Made by a program: the position numbers and the translations under genes. From an uncultured Draconibacterium sp. (GTDB taxonomy: Bacteria; Bacteroidota; Bacteroidia; Bacteroidales; Prolixibacteraceae): a stretch of 64,000 nucleotides of DNA. The notes under the pieces were generated by a model, which was not told the DNA's origin, ran no database searches, and saw only the letters and a program-made list of their open reading frames with translations. Positions 8,347-17,392 of the stretch are shown here, in pieces. Every line of letters begins with the position of its first letter. Position 1 is the stretch's first letter. The stretch spans positions 12,561 through 76,560 of the forward strand of contig CANLMQ010000028.1 of assembly GCA_947492175.1 (NCBI GenBank), in the 5' to 3' direction.

Positions 8347-10494
8347 TTAGGTGCTCATTACTAATGCCAGCATCAGGGCTCTTTCAATTAAACTGTGACG
8401 TAAAATGCGCTCATTGTTCGATGGAAGAAACTCGCCATTTGGTCCCAATCCATCGATTTTTGGCATATCTTTGTGAATATGACATATATCTGAAGAACTC
8501 CAGCGATGGTTTTTCGAAACCCTTACATCAATTTTCTTTGCCAACTTACTTATTTCCAGGTATAAGTTTTCGATTTCAGGTGTTTGTGCCATTGCCGGAC
8601 GCTTTTGCCCACCCTCAAACTGCACCTGGTAAATTTTACTTCTCTTTTGTTGTATAACTATCTTTTTTATTTTTTGTTCGATCAATTCAAGTTCCTCCTG
8701 CGAATTGTAACGCACACTAATTCCGGCAGAACCATAGGCATACCGCTTAAAGATATTACTCTTAAACTGAATATCGAAAGGTGCAATTAAATTCTCAGAG
8801 TCGCCCCTTGAAATATCTGTGATATTGGCCAGTGTTTTATTGAAATTAAAAGCAGTTAACGAAATATTTTCGGTTACCTCTTTCTTTACAAGTTTTGTAT
8901 CCAACCTGTAAATGGCTGATCCGGAACGGGATAAAATCAGTCCTCCATCCTTTGTAGAACCACTTAACCCAATAATTTTCTTTGCTTGTTCTGCCTTTTG
9001 CTGAATTATACTTTTAGCATATTTCCCATCAATAGTTGAATCGGTTGTCAACAGAATTCCAATTTTTATTTTTTTTAAAACCCTGACAAACCGAAGTGCC
9101 TGCAGTGCAGAAATAACAATAGAGATTCCTCCTTTATTTTCCCATATTCCTGTTCCCGAAAGGTACTGTTCATGCTCTGAATAATTTTCCTGTTCAGCCA
9201 GTTTTATGCGGTTATCGATTGGCATTAAAATTAAATAATCAATTTCTTTGCTGAATGAGTTGGTAAAATACAGAATATTACCTACCTCCAACTGGGGATA
9301 AACCTCGTGTGTAAATCCCAGATGACTTAGCTCTTTATTGATTAACTCGCTGCACATATTCACTCCATCAACATTACGTACGTGGGTGTTGGTGTCTACC
9401 AGTTGTTTCAATAGTTTTTCGCTTTGTTGCTGCCTGGTTTTTAAGAAAGAGCGTAATCGAACCGATTGCGGACTCCTACCTTTGTTTGATTCGTCCGGAA
9501 GTTGGGTCATCAGCGAATTTGAAAAATACCGCACCGATGCAACATCAAGCATGCGGTTAACCATGCTTTCATACGAATATCCGGCTACCTTTGCCGCCGC
9601 CGGATACGATCCGGTTTGCCCCATGCTGGCCATCGAATTTATTTCGAGCAAATAAATAGTATCATTTTCATCCAACCGGATATCAACACGTGCAAAGTCG
9701 CGCAGATTCAAAGCCTTGAATGCATCGATACTTATTTTCTGCATTTTTTCGGCCAATTCAGGAGATATTTTTGCCGGACATATTTTTCGTTTTGGTTTGT
9801 GCTTCTTGTCATCAACGGTTTGAATGGCATCTGGATCTCCTTCCAAATCAATTTCCAACACAGGGAAAGTTTCAACAGGTGAATTACCAAGTAACCCAAC
9901 ACAAAATTCCCTCCCGCGAATAAACTGTTCTACTAATGCCTGCTGGTCAAATTCAGAAATAATATAACGAATGGCCTCGCGTAAATCGTCGTCGTTATAA
10001 ACCACTTTTAATCCAAACGAAACGCTTTCCATTTTTGGCTTTACAATAACCGGGTATTTTACTGTCGACAAATCTTCATCGGCTGAGTTAAAGACCCAAA
10101 AATCAGGAGTCGGCAAATCGTTGTTCTTCCATATAATTTTGGTAAGAACCTTGTCAAGCGCCAAAGCATGTCCAGAAGGAGAAGAACCAACATATGGTAA
10201 TCCCAACATTTCAAGCATTGAAGGGATGTGGGTATAACGACTTTCCCCTTGGATGCCATAGGCCATGTTGAAAACCATTCCCATTTGTTCTCCTTCCAGA
10301 ACACGCGGCATAAAATTTTCCAGTCGTTCAACTATTTGTTTATTACCATCGAGAATGGCCACATTGTGCCCGGCTTTTTCCAGGCTGGATGCTACCTTTT
10401 TAACCGTTTTTTCGTTATAAAACTCTTTATTCTGCATTCCGAAGGTGTTTATAACACCCTGAATGTCTTTATTGTAAATTATCGCAACTTTCAT
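8347..10494 (-). CDS. ATP-grasp (D-Ala-D-Ala ligase-like) fused to degenerate M20 peptidase-like domain
   Basis: Residues 1-320 form an ATP-grasp ligase resembling D-Ala-D-Ala ligase: YVGSSPSGHALALDK, VIVKPKMES with K152, and Mg-binding residues in ARVDIRLDE (D271), E284 and N286. Residues 350-715 resemble the CPG2-type M20 fold, for example GTGIWENKGG (447-456) and IDGLGPNG near 680. The zinc ligands and catalytic Glu pair appear lost: GHxD is MPIDNR (424-429), EE is DST (485-487), and the final His is Pro/Ser. The ligase half may therefore be active and the M20 half a binding or regulatory domain. The substrate is unknown; it is probably a carboxylate-amine ligation. It lies within the large minus-strand operon. 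Confidence 0.8.
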   Translation of the reverse strand: MKVAIIYNKDIQGVINTFGMQNKEFYNEKTVKKVASSLEKAGHNVAILDGNKQIVERLENFMPRVLEGEQMGMVFNMAYGIQGESRYTHIPSMLEMLGLPYVGSSPSGHALALDKVLTKIIWKNNDLPTPDFWVFNSADEDLSTVKYPVIVKPKMESVSFGLKVVYNDDDLREAIRYIISEFDQQALVEQFIRGREFCVGLLGNSPVETFPVLEIDLEGDPDAIQTVDDKKHKPKRKICPAKISPELAEKMQKISIDAFKALNLRDFARVDIRLDENDTIYLLEINSMASMGQTGSYPAAAKVAGYSYESMVNRMLDVASVRYFSNSLMTQLPDESNKGRSPQSVRLRSFLKTRQQQSEKLLKQLVDTNTHVRNVDGVNMCSELINKELSHLGFTHEVYPQLEVGNILYFTNSFSKEIDYLILMPIDNRIKLAEQENYSEHEQYLSGTGIWENKGGISIVISALQALRFVRVLKKIKIGILLTTDSTIDGKYAKSIIQQKAEQAKKIIGLSGSTKDGGLILSRSGSAIYRLDTKLVKKEVTENISLTAFNFNKTLANITDISRGDSENLIAPFDIQFKSNIFKRYAYGSAGISVRYNSQEELELIEQKIKKIVIQQKRSKIYQVQFEGGQKRPAMAQTPEIENLYLEISKLAKKIDVRVSKNHRWSSSDICHIHKDMPKIDGLGPNGEFLPSNNERILRHSLIERALMLALVMST

Positions 10495-10539
10495 ACTAAT
10501 AGAATTGAGTAATGTTTTAGCGTATACTCAAATGTGGAG

Positions 10540-11397
10540 TTAATGTTTAATTTCTGTTTCTCTCTTATTTTTAAAAACCAGGGTTCTGTATGGGAATGGA
10601 ATTTCAATGCCTTCTTTATCGAATCGTTTCTTTACACTTTCGAAGACATCGCACTGTAAAACAAAAGCATCATCGTTTGAATTAGTCCATACATAAGCCC
10701 GGATATTTACCGAAAAATCGGACAATGCAACTATGCGCATCGTAATACCCGGGGCACTTTATTGTTTTTCTTCTTCATTGCGTTGATCAACAAACAACGG
10801 ATGTTTACATATTTCGTCCTGAATAATTGCTTTGGCGTGGTCAATATCAGAATCATAGCTAATTCCGAATTCAATATGTTTTTTAATTTTTTCTTCCACA
10901 ATTGTGCTGTTCACCAAAGTTGTTTCGCTAATAAGGCTGTTTGGGATAATAATCCGGCGGTTTTCATAATCGCGGATTACAGTGTGTCGCAAAGTTATTT
11001 CTTCCACAACCCCTTTTAACATATCCGATTTTAATTCGAGAGTATCCTGTACGCTAAACGGTTTAAATATTAAAATGAATATTCCGCTTAAAATATTTGA
11101 AAATGCCTTTTGTGAAGCAAAACCAATGGTTGCTGCCAATATTCCGGCACCGGCGAACAAACCTTTCCCAATATCGTTTAGAGCAGGTGTTATCAGGAAA
11201 ATAACGATAAGTGCAACTGAATAGATAATAAATGAAGCACTGTTTTTTAAAAAAACAAACTTCGTTGGATCTTCCTTTAAGTTTTCTGATTTTCGTTTTA
11301 TTATGCGGTTTAACAACCTGCGCGCCACCAGCGAAAATACATAAGCAATTAAAATTATTCCTGCTACCAGTCCCCAATAAAGGATTCTGTTTTCCAT
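10540..11397 (-). pseudogene. MscS-family channel gene split by an in-frame TAA
   Basis: The N-terminal 212 codons (11397-10759) encode membrane segments, the pore motif GAGILAATIGFASQKAFSNI and the MscS beta-domain. They end at TAA (10761-10759). Translation continues in the same frame with SAPGITMRIVALSDFSVN and ends in the normal MscS C-terminus, FDKEGIEIPFPYRTLVF, at 10540. One base change (for example GAA, CAA or TCA to TAA) would join both halves into about 285 aa. It could be a true pseudogene, a truncated channel lacking its cage, a readthrough site or a sequencing error. It starts 1 bp after the amidotransferase stop. Confidence 0.8.
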
Positions 11398-11398
11398 A

Positions 11399-11974
11399 TT
11401 ATATTACTTTACAAATCTTTAAAAAATTCTTTACCATTAATAATCCTTCCGGGCTGGCTACTTCGGGGTGCGCCTGAAAACCATAGATAGGCTTTTCTTT
11501 ATGCCTGATGATTTCGGTTGCTGTTGTATCCGAAACAGCCAATGAAATAAAACTCTCGGGCAATTCAGCAACATGAAACGCATGTTTCTTTTGTAGCATA
11601 ACTTCTGTTGTGTTTAAACCTTCAAAAATAGGATCGCCGGGCTGAGTAATGGTAACCAGTTCTTTTTTTGCATGGTACTCGGGCAGTTTTTTTATTCGTC
11701 CGCGATAAGCAGCAGCAATTATTTCGTGCCCCAAACAAAAACCCAGCACAGGGACATCAAAATTCATTAAAGCCACAAAATTTGAGGTAAGGTTTAAAGG
11801 TTCGTACGGATTACCTCTACCACCTGAAAGGATAATTCCTTTTACCTCGGCCTTTGCCGATAATGTAATGGGCTGATTATGATCGAAAAAAACATAATCG
11901 AAATCCTGTTCTGCAAGAAATTGTCGTTTAAATTTCTTGATGAAGGCACTCTGATTATCAATTATAAGTAACAT
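11399..11974 (-). CDS. Class I glutamine amidotransferase
   Basis: The 191-residue single-domain GATase has the triad C80 (VLGFCLGHE), H169 and E171 (GFQAHPEV) and the oxyanion-loop signature GIILSGGRGNPYEP. It resembles the GuaA glutaminase domain or stand-alone archaeal GMP synthase subunit A, but no synthetase subunit lies nearby. It would release ammonia from glutamine, or hydrolyse a gamma-glutamyl bond as PuuD does. Its start abuts the stop of the GNAT-nitrilase gene with no spacer, so translational coupling and a shared pathway are likely. Confidence 0.88.
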   Translation of the reverse strand: MLLIIDNQSAFIKKFKRQFLAEQDFDYVFFDHNQPITLSAKAEVKGIILSGGRGNPYEPLNLTSNFVALMNFDVPVLGFCLGHEIIAAAYRGRIKKLPEYHAKKELVTITQPGDPIFEGLNTTEVMLQKKHAFHVAELPESFISLAVSDTTATEIIRHKEKPIYGFQAHPEVASPEGLLMVKNFLKICKVI

Positions 11975-13498
11975 TTAAACTTGCTTTTTTAGTTCAAATA
12001 AATCTTTTCGTCTGTCTCTTAAATTCCTTACACTGCCAAACTGATTTAATTCCCTTAGCAGCCCGATATCAACATCGGCAATCAATATCATTTCGGTATT
12101 GGGTGTTGCTTCGGCCTTTATACCATTGGCAGGAAAAGCAAAATCGCAGGGTGTAAATACCATCGATTGCGCATACTGAATATCCATATTATGTACTTTG
12201 GGTAAATTCCCAACACTGCCTGCAATAGCTACATAACATTCATTTTCGATGGCTCTGGCCTGCGAACAGTTTCTAACACGTGAATAGCCGTTCTGTGTAT
12301 CGGTTAAAAATGGTACAAAAAGAATATCCATCCCTTCATCAGCCAGTAAGCGACTTAACTCAGGAAATTCGGCATCGTAACAAATGAGCACACCAATTTT
12401 TCCGCAATCGGTATCAAAAGCCTGAAGCTGTTTCCCTCCCTGCATGCCCCACACCTTAATTTCGTCGGGCGTAACATGAAGTTTTTCGTAACGATCAATA
12501 GTTCCATCCCGGCGGCACAAGTACCCAGCATTATAGAGCTGTTCGTTTATAATTTCGGGCATGCTACCTGTAATAATATTGATGTTGTACGAAATTGCCA
12601 GTTCAGAGAATTTTGCAACTACATTTTCAGTGTGTTTTGCTAATTCCCGAATTGCTTCAGGCTCTGTCAGATGATTATTTTCTGCCATTAACGGGGCATT
12701 AAAAAACTCGGGAAACAAAGCGAAATCGCAACGGTATCCGGATACTGCATCGACAAAAAATTCAGCTTGCTGCATTACTTCATCCAAATTTTTATAAGGA
12801 CGCATTTGCCACTGGATTAAGCCAATTCGAACCACAGTTTTTATTGTAGCAGGTCGTTTACTCGGCTTTTCGTAATAAATATTATCCCATTCAAGCAAAA
12901 CGGCATACTCTTTTGATTCTTTATCGCCTTCCAAATAGCCGGTTATAATCTTTGCCGGATGAAAATCATTTGATATCTGGAAATTCAAAACCGGATCGTT
13001 AATTTCCTTTTTCCGAACTTTTTGAATGTATTCTTTTGGACTAAGCTCGTTCTGGTATTTATGGTAATTGGGAATTCTTCCGCCAAAAGCAATTCCTTTT
13101 AAATTTAAACGCTCGCAGAGTTCTTTCCGGTAATCGTATAATCTCCGTCCCAGGCGCAAACCTCTGAATGCGGGCTTGATAAATACATCGATACCATACA
13201 ACATATCGCCATCAGGCGAATGTGTACTGAAAGTATAATTTCCGGTAATTTCCCGGTATTTATGATTGTCTTCAAACCGGTCATACTCAACCACAATCGA
13301 AAGTGCACAACCTGCAAATTCTCCGTTTACTTTCAATACAACCTGTCCTTCAGGAAACCGATCAATTAACGATTTTATATGTTGCTTTTTCCAGTAAGCA
13401 TTGGGCATATTGGAATAAGCTTCAATCATGGCTTGTTTCAAATCATCGTAATCGTCGATACTCAGATACTTTAGTTCAATATTTTCTATTTCCTGCAT
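11975..13498 (-). CDS. GNAT acetyltransferase fused to carbon-nitrogen hydrolase (nitrilase superfamily)
   Basis: Residues 1-210 are a GNAT-type N-acyltransferase with the acetyl-CoA loop GLRLGRRL (113-120). Residues 222-507 are a nitrilase-superfamily amidase with the triad E264 (LFPEFF), K339 (YEKLHVTPDE) and C373 (LICYDAEFPE). The fusion architecture is a known conserved one whose substrate is not established. Acylating an amine and hydrolysing an amide or N-carbamoyl group in one polypeptide would fit polyamine or amino-acid-amide metabolism. The neighbouring arginine decarboxylase, which makes agmatine, supports an amine substrate, but this is inference. It starts 22 bp after the corA stop. 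Confidence 0.9.
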   Translation of the reverse strand: MQEIENIELKYLSIDDYDDLKQAMIEAYSNMPNAYWKKQHIKSLIDRFPEGQVVLKVNGEFAGCALSIVVEYDRFEDNHKYREITGNYTFSTHSPDGDMLYGIDVFIKPAFRGLRLGRRLYDYRKELCERLNLKGIAFGGRIPNYHKYQNELSPKEYIQKVRKKEINDPVLNFQISNDFHPAKIITGYLEGDKESKEYAVLLEWDNIYYEKPSKRPATIKTVVRIGLIQWQMRPYKNLDEVMQQAEFFVDAVSGYRCDFALFPEFFNAPLMAENNHLTEPEAIRELAKHTENVVAKFSELAISYNINIITGSMPEIINEQLYNAGYLCRRDGTIDRYEKLHVTPDEIKVWGMQGGKQLQAFDTDCGKIGVLICYDAEFPELSRLLADEGMDILFVPFLTDTQNGYSRVRNCSQARAIENECYVAIAGSVGNLPKVHNMDIQYAQSMVFTPCDFAFPANGIKAEATPNTEMILIADVDIGLLRELNQFGSVRNLRDRRKDLFELKKQV

Positions 13499-13520
13499 CT
13501 CTTAAAGGTTTACAACAGAT

Positions 13521-14585
13521 CTACAACCACTTTTTTCGTTTGAAATAAAATAAAAGTCCGCCTGCCATTATTAATACTACAATCCAAAAAATCAAGTATG
13601 AATATTTAAAACCCAGCTCAGGAATGTAGTCGAAATTCATACCGTAAATACCCGCGAGAAAAGTTAAAGGGATAAAAATCGATGCAAATATGGTAAGTAC
13701 TTTCATCACCTCATTCATTCGGTTGCTAACATTCGAATTATAAATGTTTAATTGCTCCGAAACCAGATTGTTGTACAATTCAATTGCATCTGTCGATTGT
13801 ACCACCAAATCATACAAATCAGTAAGAAACTGCCTGTTAATTTCTTCGAAATAGGAATTTTCGCTTCGTATTAATGCGGTCATTAAATCTTTAACCGGCC
13901 GAACTGTTTTTCTCAAATAATTCAATTCTGTTTTGAAGGTATAGATTTCTTCAACAATTTTCGGATCAATTTTAGTAAAAAGCCGGTCTTCCAGATCTTC
14001 AACCTTACTGCCAATATTCTCAATAAGAAAGGTATAATTATCGACTATGATATCCATTAAAACATAGGCCAGATAGTCGTTCTTTTTCAACCTTATCCTT
14101 CCCCTCGAATTGCGTATCCTTTCCCGCACCGGAGCAAACACATCACCAACCCGCTCCTGCAGAGTTAAAACATAATTTTCGCCAAGAATAATTGAAATTT
14201 GTTCGGCATGAATGCGATTGTCTTTTTTATCCTCACGCAGCATTTTTAAAATAAATCCATCAAACTCCTCGTCATCTTCGTATTTGGGACGCTGGTCGGT
14301 ATTTACAATATCTTCTAAAACCATGGACGAAATACGAAACAGTTTCCCGATTTTTTCAATCAGTTCCATATCGTGTAAACCATAAATATTAATCCAGTTT
14401 ACACCCGATGGTTCCAACATTGAATAAGCCTCTTCTATTGAAGCAACACTTTTTTCAACCAAGTTATCCGCATCATAACGCATAATTTGAATAACCGGAG
14501 CCTCCATTTTCTGGTTTCCAATAAAAACAAGCGAACCCGGCGCCTGCCCCTGCGCTTTTATACGATCTTTTATAAATCGTGCCAT
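13521..14585 (-). CDS. corA: CorA-family magnesium/cobalt transporter
   Basis: The 354-residue protein has a long acidic, helical cytoplasmic N-terminal part and two C-terminal membrane helices (about 293-313 and 328-347). The signature YGMNF (about 317-321) lies in the external loop and is followed by the family-typical positive tail KRKKW. It would import Mg2+ or other divalent cations through a homopentamer. It sits 59 bp after the small acidic protein gene and 22 bp before the GNAT-nitrilase gene, inside the long co-directional run. This may tie cation balance to the neighbouring enzymes. Confidence 0.93.
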   Translation of the reverse strand: MARFIKDRIKAQGQAPGSLVFIGNQKMEAPVIQIMRYDADNLVEKSVASIEEAYSMLEPSGVNWINIYGLHDMELIEKIGKLFRISSMVLEDIVNTDQRPKYEDDEEFDGFILKMLREDKKDNRIHAEQISIILGENYVLTLQERVGDVFAPVRERIRNSRGRIRLKKNDYLAYVLMDIIVDNYTFLIENIGSKVEDLEDRLFTKIDPKIVEEIYTFKTELNYLRKTVRPVKDLMTALIRSENSYFEEINRQFLTDLYDLVVQSTDAIELYNNLVSEQLNIYNSNVSNRMNEVMKVLTIFASIFIPLTFLAGIYGMNFDYIPELGFKYSYLIFWIVVLIMAGGLLFYFKRKKWL

Positions 14586-14644
14586 ACTCTGTTTTTCTTG
14601 TTAATTTAAACCAAAAAAATCATTTAACAGAATATTTGATGGAA

Positions 14645-14971
14645 TTATGTCAGACTTTCGTTCTCAGATAAATATTCTACATCCGAATGTTTTTCTTCAT
14701 AAACTTCTCGCACACTGTCTTTTAAAATATGGTCTTCGTCGTAATCATCGTCGTCTTCCAAAATCTGAAAGGCCATTTGAACAGACATTCTGAGCATGTA
14801 AATTTTATCGTCGGTTTCAAAACGTAGTGCACTTACTTCCTGGCCTTTGGCATTTTTAAAATGAACCAGATTATCAATAAAGCCATCCGGATATACAAGC
14901 TTTACCTGTTCCTGCAAATCTTTACTTAATTTATAAAAGTCGATAATTACTTTTGGTTTTGTTGTTTCCAT
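14645..14971 (-). CDS. Small acidic conserved hypothetical protein
   Basis: The 108-residue cytosolic protein from the ATG at 14971 opens METTKPKVIIDFYKLS and has a strongly acidic C-terminal half including EDDDDYDEDHIL. The longer reading to 15013 would overlap the upstream gene and adds no plausible sequence, so the internal Met was chosen. I do not recognise a family. It sits directly after the deoxyhypusine-synthase-like gene with a 19-bp gap, so it may belong to that polyamine pair. Confidence 0.65.
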   Translation of the reverse strand: METTKPKVIIDFYKLSKDLQEQVKLVYPDGFIDNLVHFKNAKGQEVSALRFETDDKIYMLRMSVQMAFQILEDDDDYDEDHILKDSVREVYEEKHSDVEYLSENESLT

Positions 14972-14990
14972 TTTTTGTTGTTTTAAAAGG

Positions 14991-15968
14991 TTACCAGCCC
15001 AGCAAATAGGCAAAAATTAAAGGTGCTGTAATTGTAGCATCCGATTCAATAATAAATTTGGGAGTATGTGTATCAAGCTTTCCCCAGGTAATTTTTTCGT
15101 TGGGCACAGCACCCGAGTAAGACCCGTAACTAGTTGTAGAATCGGAAATTTGGCAAAAATAGCTCCAAAAAGGAGTGTCGGTTCTTTCCAAATCCTGGTA
15201 CAACATTGGAACCACACAAATTGGAAAATCTCCGGCAATTCCGCCTCCGATCTGAAAAAAGCCAATGCTATTGTGTTTGGTATTTTCGGTGTACCAATTT
15301 GCCAGCCATATCATGTACTCAATACCCGACTTAACCGTTGAATGCTTCAGGTTTCGTTTAATACAATACGATGCAAAGATATTTCCCATGGTAGAGTCCT
15401 CCCATCCGGGAACTACAATGGGCAAGTTCTTTTCAGCCGCAGCCAACATCCAGCTGTTCTTTGGGTCTATTTCGTAATATTGCTCCAAAACACCCGAGAG
15501 CAATAATTTATACATGTATTCGTGCGGGAAATAACGTTCGCCGTTTTCATCAGCTTCTTTCCATATCTTATGAATGTGTTTTTGCAAACGGCGAAAGGCT
15601 TCTTCTTCCGGGATACAGGTATCGGTTACGCGGTTTAATCCTTTTTCCAGTAATTCCCATTCTTGTTTCGGTGTTAAATTTCGGTAATTCGTAATTCGCT
15701 TATAGTGCGAATGAGCCACAAGATTCATAATATCTTCCTCAAGATTGGCTCCGGTACAGGAAATAATATCAACTTTCCCCTGACGAATCATTTCAGCAAG
15801 CGATTTACCCAACTCGGCAGTGCTCATGGCCCCAGCCAGAGTAATCATCATTTTATTTCCCTTAACAAGTTGTGTCTCGTAACCCTTTGCAGCATCAACC
15901 AATGCCGCCGAATTAAAATGTTTGAAATGCTCAAGCAAAAAATTTGCAATTTGCCCTTTATTTTTCAT
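14991..15968 (-). CDS. Deoxyhypusine synthase-like protein
   Basis: The 325-residue protein shows NAD-dependent DHS fold motifs: GKVDIISCTGANLEED, PIVVPGWEDSTMG and SGAVPNEKITWGKL. The last contains the Lys equivalent to the catalytic Lys329 of human DHS, which forms the enzyme-butylamine intermediate. Bacteria lack the eIF5A substrate, and bacterial DHS-like proteins have been linked to polyamine aminobutyl transfer such as homospermidine formation. The gene follows arginine decarboxylase with a 14-bp gap. The product here could be homospermidine, spermidine or a modified agmatine; the sequence does not say which. Confidence 0.85.
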   Translation of the reverse strand: MKNKGQIANFLLEHFKHFNSAALVDAAKGYETQLVKGNKMMITLAGAMSTAELGKSLAEMIRQGKVDIISCTGANLEEDIMNLVAHSHYKRITNYRNLTPKQEWELLEKGLNRVTDTCIPEEEAFRRLQKHIHKIWKEADENGERYFPHEYMYKLLLSGVLEQYYEIDPKNSWMLAAAEKNLPIVVPGWEDSTMGNIFASYCIKRNLKHSTVKSGIEYMIWLANWYTENTKHNSIGFFQIGGGIAGDFPICVVPMLYQDLERTDTPFWSYFCQISDSTTSYGSYSGAVPNEKITWGKLDTHTPKFIIESDATITAPLIFAYLLGW

Positions 15969-15982
15969 CTCTTTTTAACAGA

Positions 15983-17392
15983 TTATTCTACGTTATAACC
16001 TAAAATATTAAACATTTCTTTTGCCGATTGCTCTTCGCGGTATACATGATCAACAATGTTCCCTTTTTCATCCCTGTCGATTATAACATGTTTTGGCGAT
16101 GGTATCAAACAATGTTTAATACCGCCATAACCACTGATTGAATCCTGGTAAGCTCCGGTATGAAAAAAGCCCAGGTAAAGAGGCTCTTTATCGTCGTCAT
16201 TAAATTTTGGCAACAAAACCTCCTGATTCAGGTCTTCAGAGTTGTAATAATCAGAATGATCGCAACTTATCCCACCAATATTAACTCGTCCGTATTCGTT
16301 TTTCCATTTATTTACCGGTAGCAAAATAAATTTTTCATGAATCGACCAGGCATCAGGAATTGTATTCATTAAACTGTTGTTAATGATATACCAGGTTTCA
16401 GTATCATTTTGCTGTTTTTGCTCCAGAACTTTAAAAATAATTGCTCCCGATTCGCCTACCGTGTATTTTCCAAACTCCGTAAAAATATTGGGTTCAATCA
16501 CATTCTCTTTTGTGCAGGCATCTTTAATGTTTTTTATGATTTCATTAATCATATATTCGTAGTTGTACTCAAAACCCAAATGATTTCGAATGGGGAAACC
16601 ACCACCAAGATTAAAGGAATCGAGGTTCTCACTTTCCTTTTTCAACTCGACATATACTTTCAAAGCTTTTTTAAATTCACCCCAGTAATAGAGCGTATCC
16701 TTTATTCCGGAGTCAACAAAAAAGTGCAACATTTTTAATTCAACGTTTTTGTTGTCTTTTATTTCAGTATTAAAGAAATCGATAATGGCATCGGGAGAAA
16801 TTCCAAGCCGCGACGTGTAATAAGCCGATTGAGCCTCTTCATTAATCGCCATTCGCAAACCAATCTTTACCACGTGTTTGGTTTTCATTTTTGCCAATCG
16901 ATGGTATTCATTAATACTGTCGAGAATTATTATCGAATTTTCAAAACCGGCCTCCTGCAATTGAATAATCTTTTGCAGGTACTCAGCAGTTTTATACCCG
17001 TTATGTACAATAATTCTTTTCTTATCGATCTTTTTTTTCTGGTACAACTTTAAAATCAAATCGATATCGAACTCCGAGGAGGTTTCAAGGTTTACTTTAT
17101 GTTTTAATGCTTCCTGGATAACATGATAGAAGTGATTGCATTTGGTGCAGTAGCAGAAATGGTATTTTCCTTTGTATCCACTATTTTTTATGGCACGGTT
17201 AAAAAGGTTTCGGGTCTTTTTTATTTGCGCGCCTATTTTAGGCAAATAAATAAACCGGAATGGTGTGCCGTGTTTTTCAATTAAATGTTTTAACGAAACA
17301 CCATGAAATGTAAGATTGTCGTTCTGTAAATCAAGTCCTTCCTGCGGGAAGTAATAACTTTGTTCAATTAAATCGAAATAAGTGTTCTTCAT
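15983..17392 (-). CDS. speA: Arginine decarboxylase (Bacteroidota fold-III type)
   Basis: The 469-residue protein is a PLP-dependent fold-type III (alanine-racemase-like) decarboxylase. It shows FCYCTKCNHFYHV where the PLP-binding region is expected, then LETSSEFDIDL, LNLGGG-like FNLGGGFPIRN and EFGKYTVGESG. Close Bacteroidota proteins of this size are annotated as arginine decarboxylase, forming agmatine as the first step of polyamine synthesis. The canonical Ala-Tyr-Lys PLP motif is not seen; a Cys-Thr-Lys-Cys version stands there instead. It is the first gene of the minus-strand run; a 14-bp gap separates it from the DHS-like gene. Confidence 0.8.
   Translation of the reverse strand: MKNTYFDLIEQSYYFPQEGLDLQNDNLTFHGVSLKHLIEKHGTPFRFIYLPKIGAQIKKTRNLFNRAIKNSGYKGKYHFCYCTKCNHFYHVIQEALKHKVNLETSSEFDIDLILKLYQKKKIDKKRIIVHNGYKTAEYLQKIIQLQEAGFENSIIILDSINEYHRLAKMKTKHVVKIGLRMAINEEAQSAYYTSRLGISPDAIIDFFNTEIKDNKNVELKMLHFFVDSGIKDTLYYWGEFKKALKVYVELKKESENLDSFNLGGGFPIRNHLGFEYNYEYMINEIIKNIKDACTKENVIEPNIFTEFGKYTVGESGAIIFKVLEQKQQNDTETWYIINNSLMNTIPDAWSIHEKFILLPVNKWKNEYGRVNIGGISCDHSDYYNSEDLNQEVLLPKFNDDDKEPLYLGFFHTGAYQDSISGYGGIKHCLIPSPKHVIIDRDEKGNIVDHVYREEQSAKEMFNILGYNVE

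Noticed and set aside
13105..13317. Minus-strand ORF within the GNAT-nitrilase gene
   Set aside because: It overlaps the GNAT domain in another frame and has no features.
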